DNA of 64,000 nt from Moritella dasanensis ArB 0140 (GCF_000276805.1 NZ_AKXQ01000003.1:186001-250000); one strand, 5' to 3'; shown: positions 54,703 through 64,000, numbered from the stretch's first letter. A program made the numbers and translations. The notes: generated by a model not told the origin, from the letters alone.

Positions 54703-55527
54703 ATGATAATTAATGGCACTCCCAGTCAAGATGTAGCAATTGCCGACCGCGGTTTTAATTTTGGTGATGGCCACTTTACTACGATCAAATTGGCAGCAGG
54801 GCAAGCGCAGCTGCTAGACCTGCATATGGCGCGTTTACAGCAAGCGTGCAAGGTGCTAGCCATTGAGTTTAGCCAATGGGATGCATTGATTGACGCAATC
54901 ATCGAACAAGCGCAAGCATTACAGAATGGGGTATTAAAAGTTACTATCACGCGTGGCGAAGGCGGGCGTGGCTATGGTTATGCTTATGGTACTAGCAGTT
55001 GTTCAAGCGCTAATTGGTATTTACAGCATAGATCGACCCCGCCCCAATACAGTGAATGGGCGCGCTCAGGTATTGAATTGATGGTGTGCCAATATCAACA
55101 AACGGTAAATCCAGTACTGGCCGGATTAAAAACCTTAAACAGACTTGATCAGGTGATGATTAAGCAAGAACTTGATGCCAATGGCATGGCCGATGGATTG
55201 GTGTGCTCGACAGAGGGTTATCTCATTGAAACCTCTGTTGCTAACGTATTTTGGGTGAAAGCCGGTAAAGTCTATACCCCCAGTACAAAACGCAGTGGTG
55301 TTGAGGGTGTGATGAAAACCCATGTTTTAAACTTGTTGAATACTCTAGGTTTTACGCTATACACGGGAGATTACACTATTGCCGATTTGCAGGCTGCAGA
55401 CGAAATTTTCATTACTAATTCAGTGATGGAAGTGGTACCTGTGAAGGCTATTGCGCAAGGTGATTTTTGTGATGACTTAGCGGTTAATGACGTGTCGGTA
55501 TGGCGGTTGTTACAAGCATCATTATAG
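54703..55527 (+). CDS. pabC: Aminodeoxychorismate lyase
   Basis: 274 residues (E. coli PabC 269) of the fold type IV PLP family. It begins NGTPSQDVAIADRGFNFGDG; the PLP lysine is in GLKTLNRLDQVMIKQEL, and EIFITNSVMEVVPVKAI is the typical late block. It cleaves 4-amino-4-deoxychorismate to p-aminobenzoate and pyruvate for folate. In many bacteria pabC is near fabF or mltG (yceG); here the next gene is the convergent ppsR, so that association is absent. Confidence 0.92.
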   Translation: MIINGTPSQDVAIADRGFNFGDGHFTTIKLAAGQAQLLDLHMARLQQACKVLAIEFSQWDALIDAIIEQAQALQNGVLKVTITRGEGGRGYGYAYGTSSCSSANWYLQHRSTPPQYSEWARSGIELMVCQYQQTVNPVLAGLKTLNRLDQVMIKQELDANGMADGLVCSTEGYLIETSVANVFWVKAGKVYTPSTKRSGVEGVMKTHVLNLLNTLGFTLYTGDYTIADLQAADEIFITNSVMEVVPVKAIAQGDFCDDLAVNDVSVWRLLQASL

Positions 55528-55544
55528 CTATGATGATAATAAGT

Positions 55545-55586
55545 ACTACACGCTTGATTTCGATGTTAATTTTATAAGCGTGTAGT
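55545..55586. terminator. Hairpin between pabC and ppsR
   Basis: Perfect eleven-base arms ACTACACGCTT/AAGCGTGTAGT with a twenty-base loop, followed by TTGGTTAAT. Probably ends transcription from both sides. Confidence 0.7.
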
Positions 55587-55624
55587 TTGGTTAATATTTA
55601 AAGCGTCGTCATTATTAACACGGG

Positions 55625-56434
55625 TTAGAAAATACGACGTTTCAGTCCTTTCTTATCCAAGATCTTCGTGGCGATCTCTTCAACCGAAAATGAAGTACTG
55701 TTAATGAAGGGTATTTTTTCACTACGGTATAAGTATTCAACTTCTGCTATCTCTAACTTACATTGACGTAATGACGCATAAGTACTGTTAGCAAGGCGTT
55801 CGCTACGAATATCCTGCAGACGTTTCACATCAATAGTAAGACCAAATATTTTATTTTTATTGCGTTTTAATGCTGGTGGCAGTTTTAGCTCATCCATATC
55901 ATCGGCAATAAATGGGTAATTGGCGGTCTTGATACCAAACTGTAATGCTAGATATAAACTGGTTGGTGTTTTGCCACTACGTGAAACGCCGACTAAGATT
56001 AAGTCTGCATCGTCATAATCTTTGCAGGTAATCCCATCATCGTTGGCAAGGGCATAATTCACCGCCTCAATACGTGCATCATAGGTCTCTTGCTTAAGGC
56101 TGTGGGTACGGTGTGATTTAGGCGCTGCCGTCATATTTAATTGTTCAGAAAGCGGTGCAACAAATGTACTTAAAAAGTCGTGTGAGTGACCTTCGTTTAA
56201 TTCGATTATTGTCCTTATTTCAGATGAAACTATCGAATGAAACACCAGTGGCTTCTGTCCTGTTTTTGCAACGTGTTCGTTGATTTTTTGTGTGACGTTT
56301 TTAGCTTTTTCTTCGGTCTCAATAAAGGGGAAAGTATGCTGTTCAAATTCGATCGGAAATTGGCTTAGAAGGGCGTGACCAAAGACTTCAGCGGTGATCG
56401 CCGTGCCATCAGAGACATAAAAAACAGTTTGCAT
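55625..56434 (-). CDS. ppsR: Phosphoenolpyruvate synthase regulatory kinase/pyrophosphorylase
   Basis: 269 residues (DUF299 family). The P-loop is [17 protein letters not shown]; the opening [20 protein letters not shown] is also diagnostic. The enzyme inactivates PEP synthase by ADP-dependent phosphorylation of a threonine and reactivates it by phosphate-dependent removal. The ATG of MQTVFYVSD has AGGA eight bases upstream, so it is preferred over the ATG at 56452. It is divergent from its target gene ppsA across about 190 bases, as in E. coli (ydiA-ppsA). Confidence 0.94.
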   Translation of the reverse strand: MQTVFYVSDGTAITAEVFGHALLSQFPIEFEQHTFPFIETEEKAKNVTQKINEHVAKTGQKPLVFHSIVSSEIRTIIELNEGHSHDFLSTFVAPLSEQLNMTAAPKSHRTHSLKQETYDARIEAVNYALANDDGITCKDYDDADLILVGVSRSGKTPTSLYLALQFGIKTANYPFIADDMDELKLPPALKRNKNKIFGLTIDVKRLQDIRSERLANSTYASLRQCKLEIAEVEYLYRSEKIPFINSTSFSVEEIATKILDKKGLKRRIF

Positions 56435-56624
56435 TGACTCTATCCTTTTCATAAACAGATGAAATTTTCTAAGTAAGTATCTTACATTGAAATTAATAGC
56501 TGTGTATGATTAAAAACACTAAGGAAAGCAAGATGATTATTTTGCATTAATAATATGTGAGCAATATCTAATATCGCTCACGATTAAAATCATTTTTGAG
56601 ATCGATTAAATCTGGAGAACTGCC

Positions 56625-59000
56625 GTGATAGAGTACGTAATTGGGTACGAAAAACTTGGAATGAACGACGTAGAACGAGTTGGCGGCAAAAACGCATCTC
56701 TTGGCGAGATGATCAGTAACTTAGCTGGCGCAGGCGTGCAAGTTCCTGGTGGTTACGCGACTACCGCTGATGCGTTTAATCAGTTTTTAGAGCAAAGTGG
56801 TGTTAACGATCAAATATACACACTACTCGACAATCTCGATGTTGATAACATTGCAGCGTTAACAGAAGCTGGCGCGAAAATTCGCCAATGGATCATCGAC
56901 ACACCTTTCCAACCTGAATTAGAAGCGGCTATTGCTTCAAGCTATGAAATTCTAGCAGGCGAAGCAGGCGAGCAGGCATCATTTGCAGTTCGTTCTTCGG
57001 CTACTGCTGAAGACATGCCTGATGCATCATTTGCTGGTCAGCAAGAAACGTTCTTAAACGTACGTGGTTATGACAACATCATTGTTGCAATCAAACACGT
57101 ATTCGCATCGCTATTTAACGACCGTGCTATCTCTTACCGCGTGCATTCTGGTTACGACCATCGTGGTGTTGCATTATCAGCGGGTATTCAACGCATGGTA
57201 CGTAGTGATGAAGCATCATCTGGTGTGATGTTCTCTATTGATACTGAATCTGGTTTTGAAGACGTCGTATTTATTACTTCTTCATACGGTCTTGGTGAAA
57301 TGGTTGTACAGGGCGCAGTTAACCCTGATGAATTTTATGTTCACAAACCAACACTTGCTAAAGGCAAACCAGCTGTTGTTCGTCGTAACATCGGTAGCAA
57401 ACAGATCCAAATGATCTACTCTGCTGACGAAGGTCATGGCAAGCAAGTACAAATCGTTGATGTTGAACCAAGCAAGTCCCGTCAGTTCTCTATTACCGAT
57501 GCAGAAGTAATGGAACTCGCGAAACAAGCGGTGATCATCGAAAAACATTATGGCCATGCGATGGATATCGAATGGGCTAAAGATGCAATCGACGGTAAAA
57601 TTTATATCGTTCAAGCCCGTCCTGAAACAGTACGTAGCCGTGAAGACAAACAAGTAATGGTGCGTTTCCACTTAGATGCTAAATCAGCGGTTATCTCTGA
57701 AGGCCGAGCGATTGGCGGTAAGATTGGTGCTGGCCCAGCTAAAGTTATTTCATCAATTTCGCAAATGGATGAAGTACAAGAAGGCGACGTATTAGTAACA
57801 GACATGACAGACCCTGATTGGGAACCTATCATGAAACGTGCTTCTGCAATCGTCACGAACCGTGGTGGCCGTACTTGTCATGCTGCAATTATTGCACGTG
57901 AAATGGGTATCCCTGCTGTTGTAGGTTGTGGTAACGCGACAGACCTTATTGTAACGGGGCAAGAGCTAACAGTATCTTGTGCTGAAGGTGACACTGGCTT
58001 TATCTACGAAGGTATCTTACCGTTCCGTGAAACATCATCGAAAGTAGATAACTTACCGGAAATTCCAGTAAAAGTAATGATGAACGTCGGTAACCCTGAT
58101 CGTGCATTCGATTTCGCGGCATTACCAAACGAAGGTGTTGGTCTAGCGCGTCTTGAATTCATTATTAACCGCATGATCGGTATTCACCCGAAAGCATTGC
58201 TTAACTTTGATAAGCAATCGCCTGAGCTACAAGCTGAAATCAACGAAATGATTGCCGGTTATGAGTCTCCAGTTGAATTCTACATCGCGAAATTACAAGA
58301 AGGTATTTCTACGCTAGCAGCGGCGTTCTACCCGAAAAAAGTAATTGTGCGTATGTCTGACTTTAAGTCAAATGAATACGCTAACCTTGTTGGTGGTGAG
58401 TTCTTCGAACCGGAAGAAGAAAACCCAATGTTAGGTTTCCGTGGCGCATCACGTTATATTTCTCAAGATTTCCGTGATTGTTTCGCACTGGAAACTGAAG
58501 CGATGAAACGTGTACGTAACGACATGGGTCTAACTAACGTTGAAATCATGGTGCCATTCGTGCGTACATTAAGCGAAGCGGCTTCAGTGATTGATTTGCT
58601 AGCAGAACACGGTCTGAAACGTGGTGAGAACGGTTTACGCGTTATCATGATGTGCGAAGTACCATCAAACGCATTACTGGCTGACAAGTTCCTACAGTAC
58701 TTCGATGGCTTCTCAATCGGTTCAAATGACTTAACGCAGTTAACACTCGGTCTAGATCGCGACTCAGGCATCATCTCTCATCTGTTTGATGAACGTAATG
58801 ACGCAGTGAAAGCATTGTTAGCAATGGCGATTCAAGCCGCTAAGAAAGCCGGTAAATACGTTGGTATTTGTGGTCAAGGTCCATCGGATCACGAAGACTT
58901 CGCTGCTTGGTTAGTTGAACAAGGTATTGATAGTTTATCGCTAAACCCAGATACAGTATTAAGTACTTGGTTATACCTAGCGGACAAACACGCTAAATAA
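56625..59000 (+). CDS. ppsA: Phosphoenolpyruvate synthase
   Basis: 791 residues (E. coli 792) in three domains: an N-terminal ATP-grasp domain ([34 protein letters not shown] in two pieces), a swivelling phospho-His domain and a C-terminal PEP-binding barrel. The swivelling domain has [19 protein letters not shown]; its His is the phosphocarrier and the neighbouring Thr is the PpsR target. In the barrel the catalytic Cys is in [12 protein letters not shown]. It converts pyruvate and ATP to PEP, AMP and phosphate for gluconeogenesis. It begins with GTG after TGGAGAAC and ends in a very strong terminator. Confidence 0.97.
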   Translation: MIEYVIGYEKLGMNDVERVGGKNASLGEMISNLAGAGVQVPGGYATTADAFNQFLEQSGVNDQIYTLLDNLDVDNIAALTEAGAKIRQWIIDTPFQPELEAAIASSYEILAGEAGEQASFAVRSSATAEDMPDASFAGQQETFLNVRGYDNIIVAIKHVFASLFNDRAISYRVHSGYDHRGVALSAGIQRMVRSDEASSGVMFSIDTESGFEDVVFITSSYGLGEMVVQGAVNPDEFYVHKPTLAKGKPAVVRRNIGSKQIQMIYSADEGHGKQVQIVDVEPSKSRQFSITDAEVMELAKQAVIIEKHYGHAMDIEWAKDAIDGKIYIVQARPETVRSREDKQVMVRFHLDAKSAVISEGRAIGGKIGAGPAKVISSISQMDEVQEGDVLVTDMTDPDWEPIMKRASAIVTNRGGRTCHAAIIAREMGIPAVVGCGNATDLIVTGQELTVSCAEGDTGFIYEGILPFRETSSKVDNLPEIPVKVMMNVGNPDRAFDFAALPNEGVGLARLEFIINRMIGIHPKALLNFDKQSPELQAEINEMIAGYESPVEFYIAKLQEGISTLAAAFYPKKVIVRMSDFKSNEYANLVGGEFFEPEEENPMLGFRGASRYISQDFRDCFALETEAMKRVRNDMGLTNVEIMVPFVRTLSEAASVIDLLAEHGLKRGENGLRVIMMCEVPSNALLADKFLQYFDGFSIGSNDLTQLTLGLDRDSGIISHLFDERNDAVKALLAMAIQAAKKAGKYVGICGQGPSDHEDFAAWLVEQGIDSLSLNPDTVLSTWLYLADKHAK

Positions 59001-59023
59001 ACCTTGAGTTAATCTCTGGTAAT

Positions 59024-59059
59024 AAAAAAGCCCCAGTCTGCAGAGACTGGGGCTTTTTT
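59024..59059 (+). terminator. Rho-independent terminator of ppsA
   Basis: Perfect 16-base arms AAAAAAGCCCCAGTCT/AGACTGGGGCTTTTTT with the four-base loop GCAG. Confidence 0.95.
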
Positions 59060-59096
59060 GTCTGTAGGGTTCAAGAAGACTATGAAGGTACAGCGT

Positions 59097-59219
59097 TGGC
59101 TCTTGAAGTACAAAGCAGAGGGCTGAGAATACAACACGGGTTCTTGAAGCGCAAAGCAGAGGGCTGAGAATACAACGCGGGTTCTTGAAGTACAAAGCAG
59201 GGGGTTACAATGCAAAACG
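59097..59219. repeat. Three tandem 41-bp repeats
   Basis: Units at 59097-59137, 59138-59178 and 59179-59219. The core reads TTCTTGAAGTACAAAGCAGA followed by GGGCTGAGAATACAAC; the third copy diverges in its second half. A degenerate earlier copy may start near 59070 (GGGTTCAAGAAG). The array fills the space between two terminators and codes for nothing credible; 41 is not a multiple of three. Confidence 0.9.
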
Positions 59220-59245
59220 CCCAGTGGTTAGACTGGGCGTTCATA
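59216..59245 (-). terminator. Terminator of the SUMF1-fold gene
   Basis: Ten-base arms AACGCCCAGT/ACTGGGCGTT with a six-base loop, located 50 bases beyond the stop of the reverse-strand gene and touching the last 41-bp repeat. Confidence 0.75.
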
Positions 59246-59290
59246 TGACATCAGAGTCAATATATTTTCAGACTTGCGGTTCCGCGAGTT

Positions 59291-61117
59291 TTAGTTTTCG
59301 CGTAGCGCTCTAAAACCTACGTAGTTAGCGCGGAAATCAGGTTTTAGTTCTAGACGTACATCAACCTGAGCAAGTTTAGGTGCAAAGTTCCACGCACCGC
59401 CTCTCGCTACTAAATTATTGCCACTCGTCAGCTCCCAAACGTTACCGACGGTATCATAGAGGCCAAATTTATTAGCTTTAAATGATTTTACCGGCGCGGT
59501 GCTTTTATTCGACCATTGGCTACCACAGTAAGCGCAATTGGCTTTTGAATTGCCAGCATCGTTACCCCACCAGTAGTTGTAACTACTGCCTGCGCGCGCG
59601 ACGTATTCCCATTCACCATTATTAGGTAAACGGTATTTTTGACCAGTGGCTTTTGACAACCATGTTAAGTAAGCATTGGTGTCGGCTGAGTTAATACAGA
59701 CAACAGGGTGTTCATCGGTTTGGGTAAAACCAGGCTGACGCCAGTTTAAGTCAGCATTATAGGTTTCCTTACCGCCAACATACTCGACACAACCATTACC
59801 TGATTCAGCAGCGGTAGTAAAGTTACTCGCAGCAACGAAACGTTTGAAATCAGCGACTGTGATCGGGTTTTTACCGACCGAGAAAGCCTTGATAACTTGT
59901 TGATTATTGCCGTTATCGATTGATGCGCTTAATTGACCTGCTGGTACCGAAATTAACTCTGGACCACGTTCACCCGAAGCGAGAAAATCTTGTACTGCCT
60001 GGCCATTTTTCAACGATACGCTAGCTTTCACTAACTCAGCTCTTACCATCGTATTACTTTTCAGTTTTACATTTTGTTCAAAATCTATGTAGCTCGGTTT
60101 TTTAATGACGATATGGTGAGCACCCGGTGACAACATCACCGATAGTTTTGTTGAACCGTAGCTGACGCCATCAATAAAGACTTCATCATCATATTGGTTA
60201 GAACGAATAGTCAGTTCGTATAACGCACCTTTATCTGTTTTCGCGACGTTTTTTTTCTCTTGTGATACTTGTTCTGCACAGTAACGAGTTGATACGTTTA
60301 ATAGATTACACGCTGCATTTTTTGGCAATACGCCCTGCATTGTTACTTGCATGGTCGAGCTGTAAGTACCCTGGCCACTGAATTCGCTGGTTAACACCTT
60401 GTTACCTAACAATTTGACATGAGCGCTAGAATTGGTTTTATGTTTACTGACTAGTTTCGCTTCAGTGACAGAGTTAAACAAAGAGTTTAAATAGGTCTTC
60501 GAGGCTTTTTGCTTACTCAATAAATTGCTACGAGTGATACATTTTGAAAATGATGTTTCCAAATCACAGCTTACATTTTGACTTACGTTACGCGATTGAG
60601 TCTGCTGCATTTCATTTGTCAGACGGTTAATACGTGCAATGTTTATCTCTTCACTGATCGTTTCACGTTGATTGAGCAGTCTAACGCGTTCAATATTTTT
60701 TTCTGATAGTGCTTTGTTGAGTTGCGCTAAGCGAGCAACTGAATCTTTAATCAGCTGTTTATTTTTCTGTTGTTGTTGAATTGCCTGACGATAATCATTC
60801 TGTGACTTAGTCATGTCTTGCATTGGATTATCAATCATCAATGCATATTGTTCATTCATTTGCGTCAATGCTTTGGCTGTTTGCCCAACAAGTGCTTTAC
60901 CTTGCGTTCTGGTTTGCGCTAATTTGGTTTTTTTGATAGCTATATCGTCATTTACCACAGCGAGTGATGTAATGAATGTGCCGTATTCAGATTGAATACT
61001 TTCCAGCTCGGTTTGCAAATTATCAACAGTGTTATTTTGTTGTTTTATTTCAGTAGCTTGAGCTGTATTGCCAATAAGAATACAGCTGGTGGCAAGGGCA
61101 ATTAAAGCAATGCGCAT
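59291..61117 (-). CDS. Periplasmic coiled-coil / PEGA / SUMF1-fold protein
   Basis: 608 residues in four parts: a signal peptide (about 1-21, cut after QA); a long helical coiled-coil region (about 24-190) rich in Q, N, K and L; a PEGA domain (about 300-365, VFIDGVSYGSTKLSVMLSPG then HHIVIKKPSYIDFEQNVKL); and a C-terminal SUMF1/formylglycine-generating-enzyme fold (about 385-606, NPITVADFKRFV, RLPNNGEWEYVARAG, NVWELTSGN, VARGGAWNF, NYVGFRAL). The two catalytic cysteines expected between RGG and GFR in active enzymes are not seen, so sulfatase activation is unlikely; binding of peptide or glycan is more plausible. AGGAAA precedes the ATG. Confidence 0.82.
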   Translation of the reverse strand: MRIALIALATSCILIGNTAQATEIKQQNNTVDNLQTELESIQSEYGTFITSLAVVNDDIAIKKTKLAQTRTQGKALVGQTAKALTQMNEQYALMIDNPMQDMTKSQNDYRQAIQQQQKNKQLIKDSVARLAQLNKALSEKNIERVRLLNQRETISEEINIARINRLTNEMQQTQSRNVSQNVSCDLETSFSKCITRSNLLSKQKASKTYLNSLFNSVTEAKLVSKHKTNSSAHVKLLGNKVLTSEFSGQGTYSSTMQVTMQGVLPKNAACNLLNVSTRYCAEQVSQEKKNVAKTDKGALYELTIRSNQYDDEVFIDGVSYGSTKLSVMLSPGAHHIVIKKPSYIDFEQNVKLKSNTMVRAELVKASVSLKNGQAVQDFLASGERGPELISVPAGQLSASIDNGNNQQVIKAFSVGKNPITVADFKRFVAASNFTTAAESGNGCVEYVGGKETYNADLNWRQPGFTQTDEHPVVCINSADTNAYLTWLSKATGQKYRLPNNGEWEYVARAGSSYNYWWGNDAGNSKANCAYCGSQWSNKSTAPVKSFKANKFGLYDTVGNVWELTSGNNLVARGGAWNFAPKLAQVDVRLELKPDFRANYVGFRALREN

Positions 61118-61425
61118 TTGTTTATTTCCTAATAGATGCTTATTTGATGTAATAAAACACGGATTCTGTGTTACATCTTGTAATTACCCACATGTCAGAT
61201 GAGTATAATATTTTTCGTCCATGTTATTTGTTCAGGGCTAAAATCGCAAGCAAACAGGTCACATAATTGGTTTAAGTTTGAGTAATTTATGTAGATGTAC
61301 GATATGTGTATTAACTGTCTTAGTATTTTCTTATAAGTGAGATCAATTTAGCCTTTATCTATAGGCGATGAATTAAATCACTCATGTTATAATGCAGTCA
61401 GTTGAAAATTGTCACAAGGGAATGG
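61118..61425. promoter_or_regulatory. Divergent spacer with candidate ydiJ promoter
   Basis: No gene seen. TATAAT at 61388-61393 preceded by TG at -14/-15 (TGTTATAAT) is an extended -10 about 32 bases before the ydiJ start; no good -35. The promoter of the SUMF1-fold gene must lie in the left half. Confidence 0.5.
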
Positions 61426-64000
61426 ATGATGATCCCCGAATTAAGTTATCAGGATGCAGTAAAATCAGAATATCTCGCTTTTTTAAGCGCGCTAGAGAAA
61501 AGTGAATTTAGTGGGGATATTGAAAAATCGTACGCAAGCCGATTAGCCGTTGCGACGGATAACAGTATTTATCAGTTATTACCGCAAGCAGTGGTACTGC
61601 CACGTAAACATCAAGATCTAGTGATTTTGACGGCTTTGTCGTTACAAGCTGAATTTAAAACCATTACTTTTTCACCTCGTGGTGGCGGTACGGGCACTAA
61701 TGGGCAGTCGTTGACCGACGGTATCATTGTCGATCTGTCACGTCACATGAACAACATTATTGATATTAATGTGGAAGAGGGCTGGGTACAGGTGCAAACG
61801 GGCGTGGTTAAAGATCAGCTCAATGAATTCCTGAAACCGTATGGCTTCTTCTTCTCGCCAGATTTATCGACCAGTAATCGCGCCACTATAGGTGGCATGA
61901 TTAACACGGATGCGTCGGGTCAAGGGTCATTAAAATACGGTAAAACCAGTGATCATGTATTAAGTGTGTCTGCGGTATTAATGGATGGCACTGAATTAGT
62001 CACAGCCTGTCAGTCTCGCGAGCAGCTACAAGCACAAGCGCAGAACGATAATTATCTAGGTAAAGTGTGTCATCAAGTGATTGATACCATCAGCCACAAA
62101 CAACAAAAAATTGAAGATACCTTCCCAGCATTAAACCGTTTTCTGACCGGTTATGATCTTGTTCACCTCTATGATAAACAAACGCAAGCGTTTGATTTAG
62201 GACGTATCCTTTGTGGTTCTGAAGGTTCTCTGGCATTTATCACTGAAGCGAAACTGAATTTAACCCCAATCCCAACGTTCCGCTGCTTAGTGAATGTCAA
62301 ATATGACAGCTTTGATTCAGCATTGCGTAATGCACCATTCTTAATTGAAGCCAATGCCTTGTCAGTCGAAACGGTTGACTCGGTGGTGCTGAATTTAGCC
62401 AAACAAGATATCGTGTGGCACTCGGTTAAATCATTGATCACCGATGTACCGAATAAAACAATGCAGGGTATTAACTTTGTTGAGTTTGCCGAAGATGATG
62501 GCGCTATTCAACAACAAAAAATAGACTATTTAACCGCAGAGCTTGACCGTCTAATGGCTGCGGGTGAAGCGGGGGTGATTGGTTATCAAATTTGTGACCA
62601 ATTATCGGATGTAATGAAAATCTACGGTATGCGTAAAAAAGCCGTTGGTTTATTAGGCGCAACAAAAGGCCAAGCGAAACCGTTAGCCTTTGCTGAAGAT
62701 ACAGCGGTACCGCCTGAGCACTTAGCGGATTACATTGTTGAGTTCAGAGCGTTATTAGATAGCTATAACCTGCACTATGGCATGTTTGGTCATGTCGATG
62801 CGGGTGTACTGCATGTGCGTCCTGCGTTGGATATGTTAGACCCGCAACAAGAAGTTATTTTACGTGAAATATCCGATAAGGTAGTGGCATTAACGGCAAA
62901 ATACAAAGGCTTGATGTGGGGCGAACACGGTAGAGGTTTTCGTTCTGAATATGGCCCTGAGTTTTTTGGAGACGAACTATTCACCGAGTTACGCAAGATT
63001 AAAGCCGCTTTTGATCCAGATAACAGATTAAACCCAGGCAAGATCTGCACGCCACTAAACAGCGATGCAAAATTAGTATCAGTAGATGCAATGAAGCGTG
63101 GTGCCTATGATCGCCAAATACCAGTGACAGTGCGTGAAAGCTTTCCGCAAGCAATTGACTGTAATGGTAATGGCTTGTGTTTTAACTACGATACCAAAAG
63201 CCCAATGTGCCCGTCGTTTAAGCATACGGGTGATCGCCGCCATTCGCCAAAAGGCCGCGCTGGTTTAATGCGTGAATGGTTACGTCAGTTATCCTGCCAT
63301 GAAATGACCGAGCATGAATTAGGCCAACAACTCACTATTCAACAAGTTGGTGTGGCGACATTTACCACACGATTAAAAAACAGCTGGAACAAAGCCCGTG
63401 GCCGTTATGATTTTTCGCATGAAGTCATGGATGCAATGCAAGGTTGCTTAGCGTGTAAAGCTTGTACTGTGCAATGTCCGGTTAAAGTCGATGTACCCGA
63501 GTTTAGATCGCGTTTTATTGATCAATACCACAGCCGTTACTTACGTCCGATTAAAGATTTTGCGGTTGGCTATTCTGAAAGTTATACGCCGATGATGGCT
63601 AAGATGCCGAAGTTCTTTAATTTCTGGTTAGGGCAAAACTGGTTACAAGCTACGACTAAGCATACCATTGGTATGGTGGATATCCCGTTATTAAGTGTAC
63701 CGACCTTATCGGAATCGTTACGTGGTCATTATGCTCAGAGTTTTGATTTAGCCTTTTTACAACGGTTAAATGCTGAAGACAAAGCCAAGCATGTGTTAAT
63801 TGTTCAAGACCCGTTTACCAGTTTTTATGAAGCCGAACTTGTGCAAACGTTAGTGACGCTGATTGAAAAGCTAGGTTTGAAACCGGTGATTTTACCGTTT
63901 AAACCTAATGGTAAACCGCAGCATGTGAAAGGCTTTTTAGCTAAATTTGCCAAAACGGCAGAAACAGCAGCAGACTTCTTGAATGCCTTGCATGATTTGG
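61426..64000 (+). CDS. ydiJ: FAD-linked and Fe-S D-2-hydroxyacid dehydrogenase, YdiJ type (3' end cut off)
   Basis: An open frame of 858 codons running off the end of the window; full-length relatives have about 1,010-1,020 residues. The N-terminal FAD-binding domain shows FSPRGGGTGTNGQSL and STSNRATIGGMINTDASGQG. An FAD-linked oxidase C-terminal domain follows (YGMFGHVDAGVLHVRPALD, GLMWGEHGRGFRSEYGP in separate blocks). Next comes a ferredoxin-like motif CLACKACTVQCPVKVDVP, then the start of the Fe-S (CCG-type) domain. E. coli YdiJ, very similar from its first residues, is reported to oxidise D-2-hydroxyglutarate. Two adjacent ATG codons (61426, 61429) follow AAGGG; either may be used. Confidence 0.92.
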   Translation, partial: MMIPELSYQDAVKSEYLAFLSALEKSEFSGDIEKSYASRLAVATDNSIYQLLPQAVVLPRKHQDLVILTALSLQAEFKTITFSPRGGGTGTNGQSLTDGIIVDLSRHMNNIIDINVEEGWVQVQTGVVKDQLNEFLKPYGFFFSPDLSTSNRATIGGMINTDASGQGSLKYGKTSDHVLSVSAVLMDGTELVTACQSREQLQAQAQNDNYLGKVCHQVIDTISHKQQKIEDTFPALNRFLTGYDLVHLYDKQTQAFDLGRILCGSEGSLAFITEAKLNLTPIPTFRCLVNVKYDSFDSALRNAPFLIEANALSVETVDSVVLNLAKQDIVWHSVKSLITDVPNKTMQGINFVEFAEDDGAIQQQKIDYLTAELDRLMAAGEAGVIGYQICDQLSDVMKIYGMRKKAVGLLGATKGQAKPLAFAEDTAVPPEHLADYIVEFRALLDSYNLHYGMFGHVDAGVLHVRPALDMLDPQQEVILREISDKVVALTAKYKGLMWGEHGRGFRSEYGPEFFGDELFTELRKIKAAFDPDNRLNPGKICTPLNSDAKLVSVDAMKRGAYDRQIPVTVRESFPQAIDCNGNGLCFNYDTKSPMCPSFKHTGDRRHSPKGRAGLMREWLRQLSCHEMTEHELGQQLTIQQVGVATFTTRLKNSWNKARGRYDFSHEVMDAMQGCLACKACTVQCPVKVDVPEFRSRFIDQYHSRYLRPIKDFAVGYSESYTPMMAKMPKFFNFWLGQNWLQATTKHTIGMVDIPLLSVPTLSESLRGHYAQSFDLAFLQRLNAEDKAKHVLIVQDPFTSFYEAELVQTLVTLIEKLGLKPVILPFKPNGKPQHVKGFLAKFAKTAETAADFLNALHDL

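Noticed and set aside
58977-59215. Two overlapping reverse frames with repeated RVVFSALCF-type peptides over the 41-bp array
   Set aside because: They run across the ppsA terminator and a repeat whose unit is not a multiple of three; no start signal is present. The peptide similarity only reflects the DNA repeat.
59097-59219. CRISPR array
   Set aside because: The 41-bp units are directly adjacent without unique spacers, only three copies exist, and no cas gene is present.
59291-61117. Active formylglycine-generating (sulfatase-activating) enzyme
   Set aside because: The fold is right, but the catalytic cysteine pair is not found at its expected place and no sulfatase gene is in the window.

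Overview
The window is one chromosomal stretch of a gammaproteobacterium, probably a marine, Moritella-like member of the Alteromonadales/Vibrionales side of the group. The support is qualitative. Many proteins have the length and motifs of their E. coli counterparts (CysB, ClpP, ClpX, Lon, AlaA, SapB, SapC, PssA, TyrR). The DNA is moderately AT-rich. A complete aa3-type oxidase cluster, a wax-ester-synthase-type acyltransferase and a 4'-phosphopantetheinyl transferase sit among housekeeping genes. No rRNA, tRNA, CRISPR array, insertion sequence or prophage was recognised. Most of the window is core genome rather than an accessory island.

Layout. 1-4.6 kb: end of a Bcr/CflA-type MFS pump coupled to cinA, then a reverse-strand pair (coiled-coil membrane protein and orphan histidine kinase) divergent from cysB. 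4.6-8.1 kb: reverse-strand WS/DGAT acyltransferase and L-serine dehydratase. 8.4-17.4 kb: reverse-strand cytochrome c oxidase cluster (ctaC, ctaD, ctaG, ctaE, SURF1, SCO-like protein, ctaA, ctaB) with pyrC embedded in it. 18.2-26.5 kb: the protein quality-control block tig-clpP-clpX-lon-hupB-ppiD, with its own promoters and terminators. 27-32.4 kb: sapABCDF on the reverse strand, divergent from tyrR. 34.4-37.6 kb: a DUF3108 protein, a lone cobyric acid synthase, pdxH and grxA. 37.9-43.6 kb: pssA, a HlyU-family protein, msrA, an M50-like membrane protease, a phosphopantetheinyl transferase, an unknown membrane protein and a TSUP permease. 43.9-45.9 kb: a MocR-type regulator divergent from the TSUP gene, then a possible lipoprotein. 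46.2-49.1 kb: a zinc-uptake operon (His-rich outer-membrane protein, metal-binding protein, permease) behind two strong Zur-type operators, with no ATPase. 49.2-55.5 kb: yfbR, PilZ protein, ybjQ, alaA, thioesterase, glycerophosphodiesterase, HD phosphohydrolase and pabC. 55.6-64 kb: ppsR divergent from ppsA, a periplasmic coiled-coil/PEGA/SUMF1-fold protein, and a ydiJ-type FAD/Fe-S dehydrogenase running off the end.

How the genes work together. The cox cluster encodes three catalytic subunits plus copper and heme A assembly factors. tig/clpXP/lon/hupB/ppiD covers folding and proteolysis from ribosome to periplasm. The Zur-controlled genes form a cell-envelope route for zinc. PpsR regulates PpsA post-translationally.

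The less expected signals are: (i) the zinc operon lacking its ATPase; (ii) tandem repeats of unrelated sequence and unit length (6, 13, 15, 18 and 41 bp) that recur beside stop codons and terminators; (iii) a SUMF1-fold envelope protein in which the catalytic cysteine pair of formylglycine-generating enzyme is not visible; (iv) pyrC inside the cox cluster; (v) 16-bp head-to-tail repeats in front of the MocR gene; and (vi) a phosphopantetheinyl transferase carrying a 12-bp coding repeat, which could be the PfaE-type enzyme of polyunsaturated fatty acid synthesis. I found no convincing wholly new multi-gene system.
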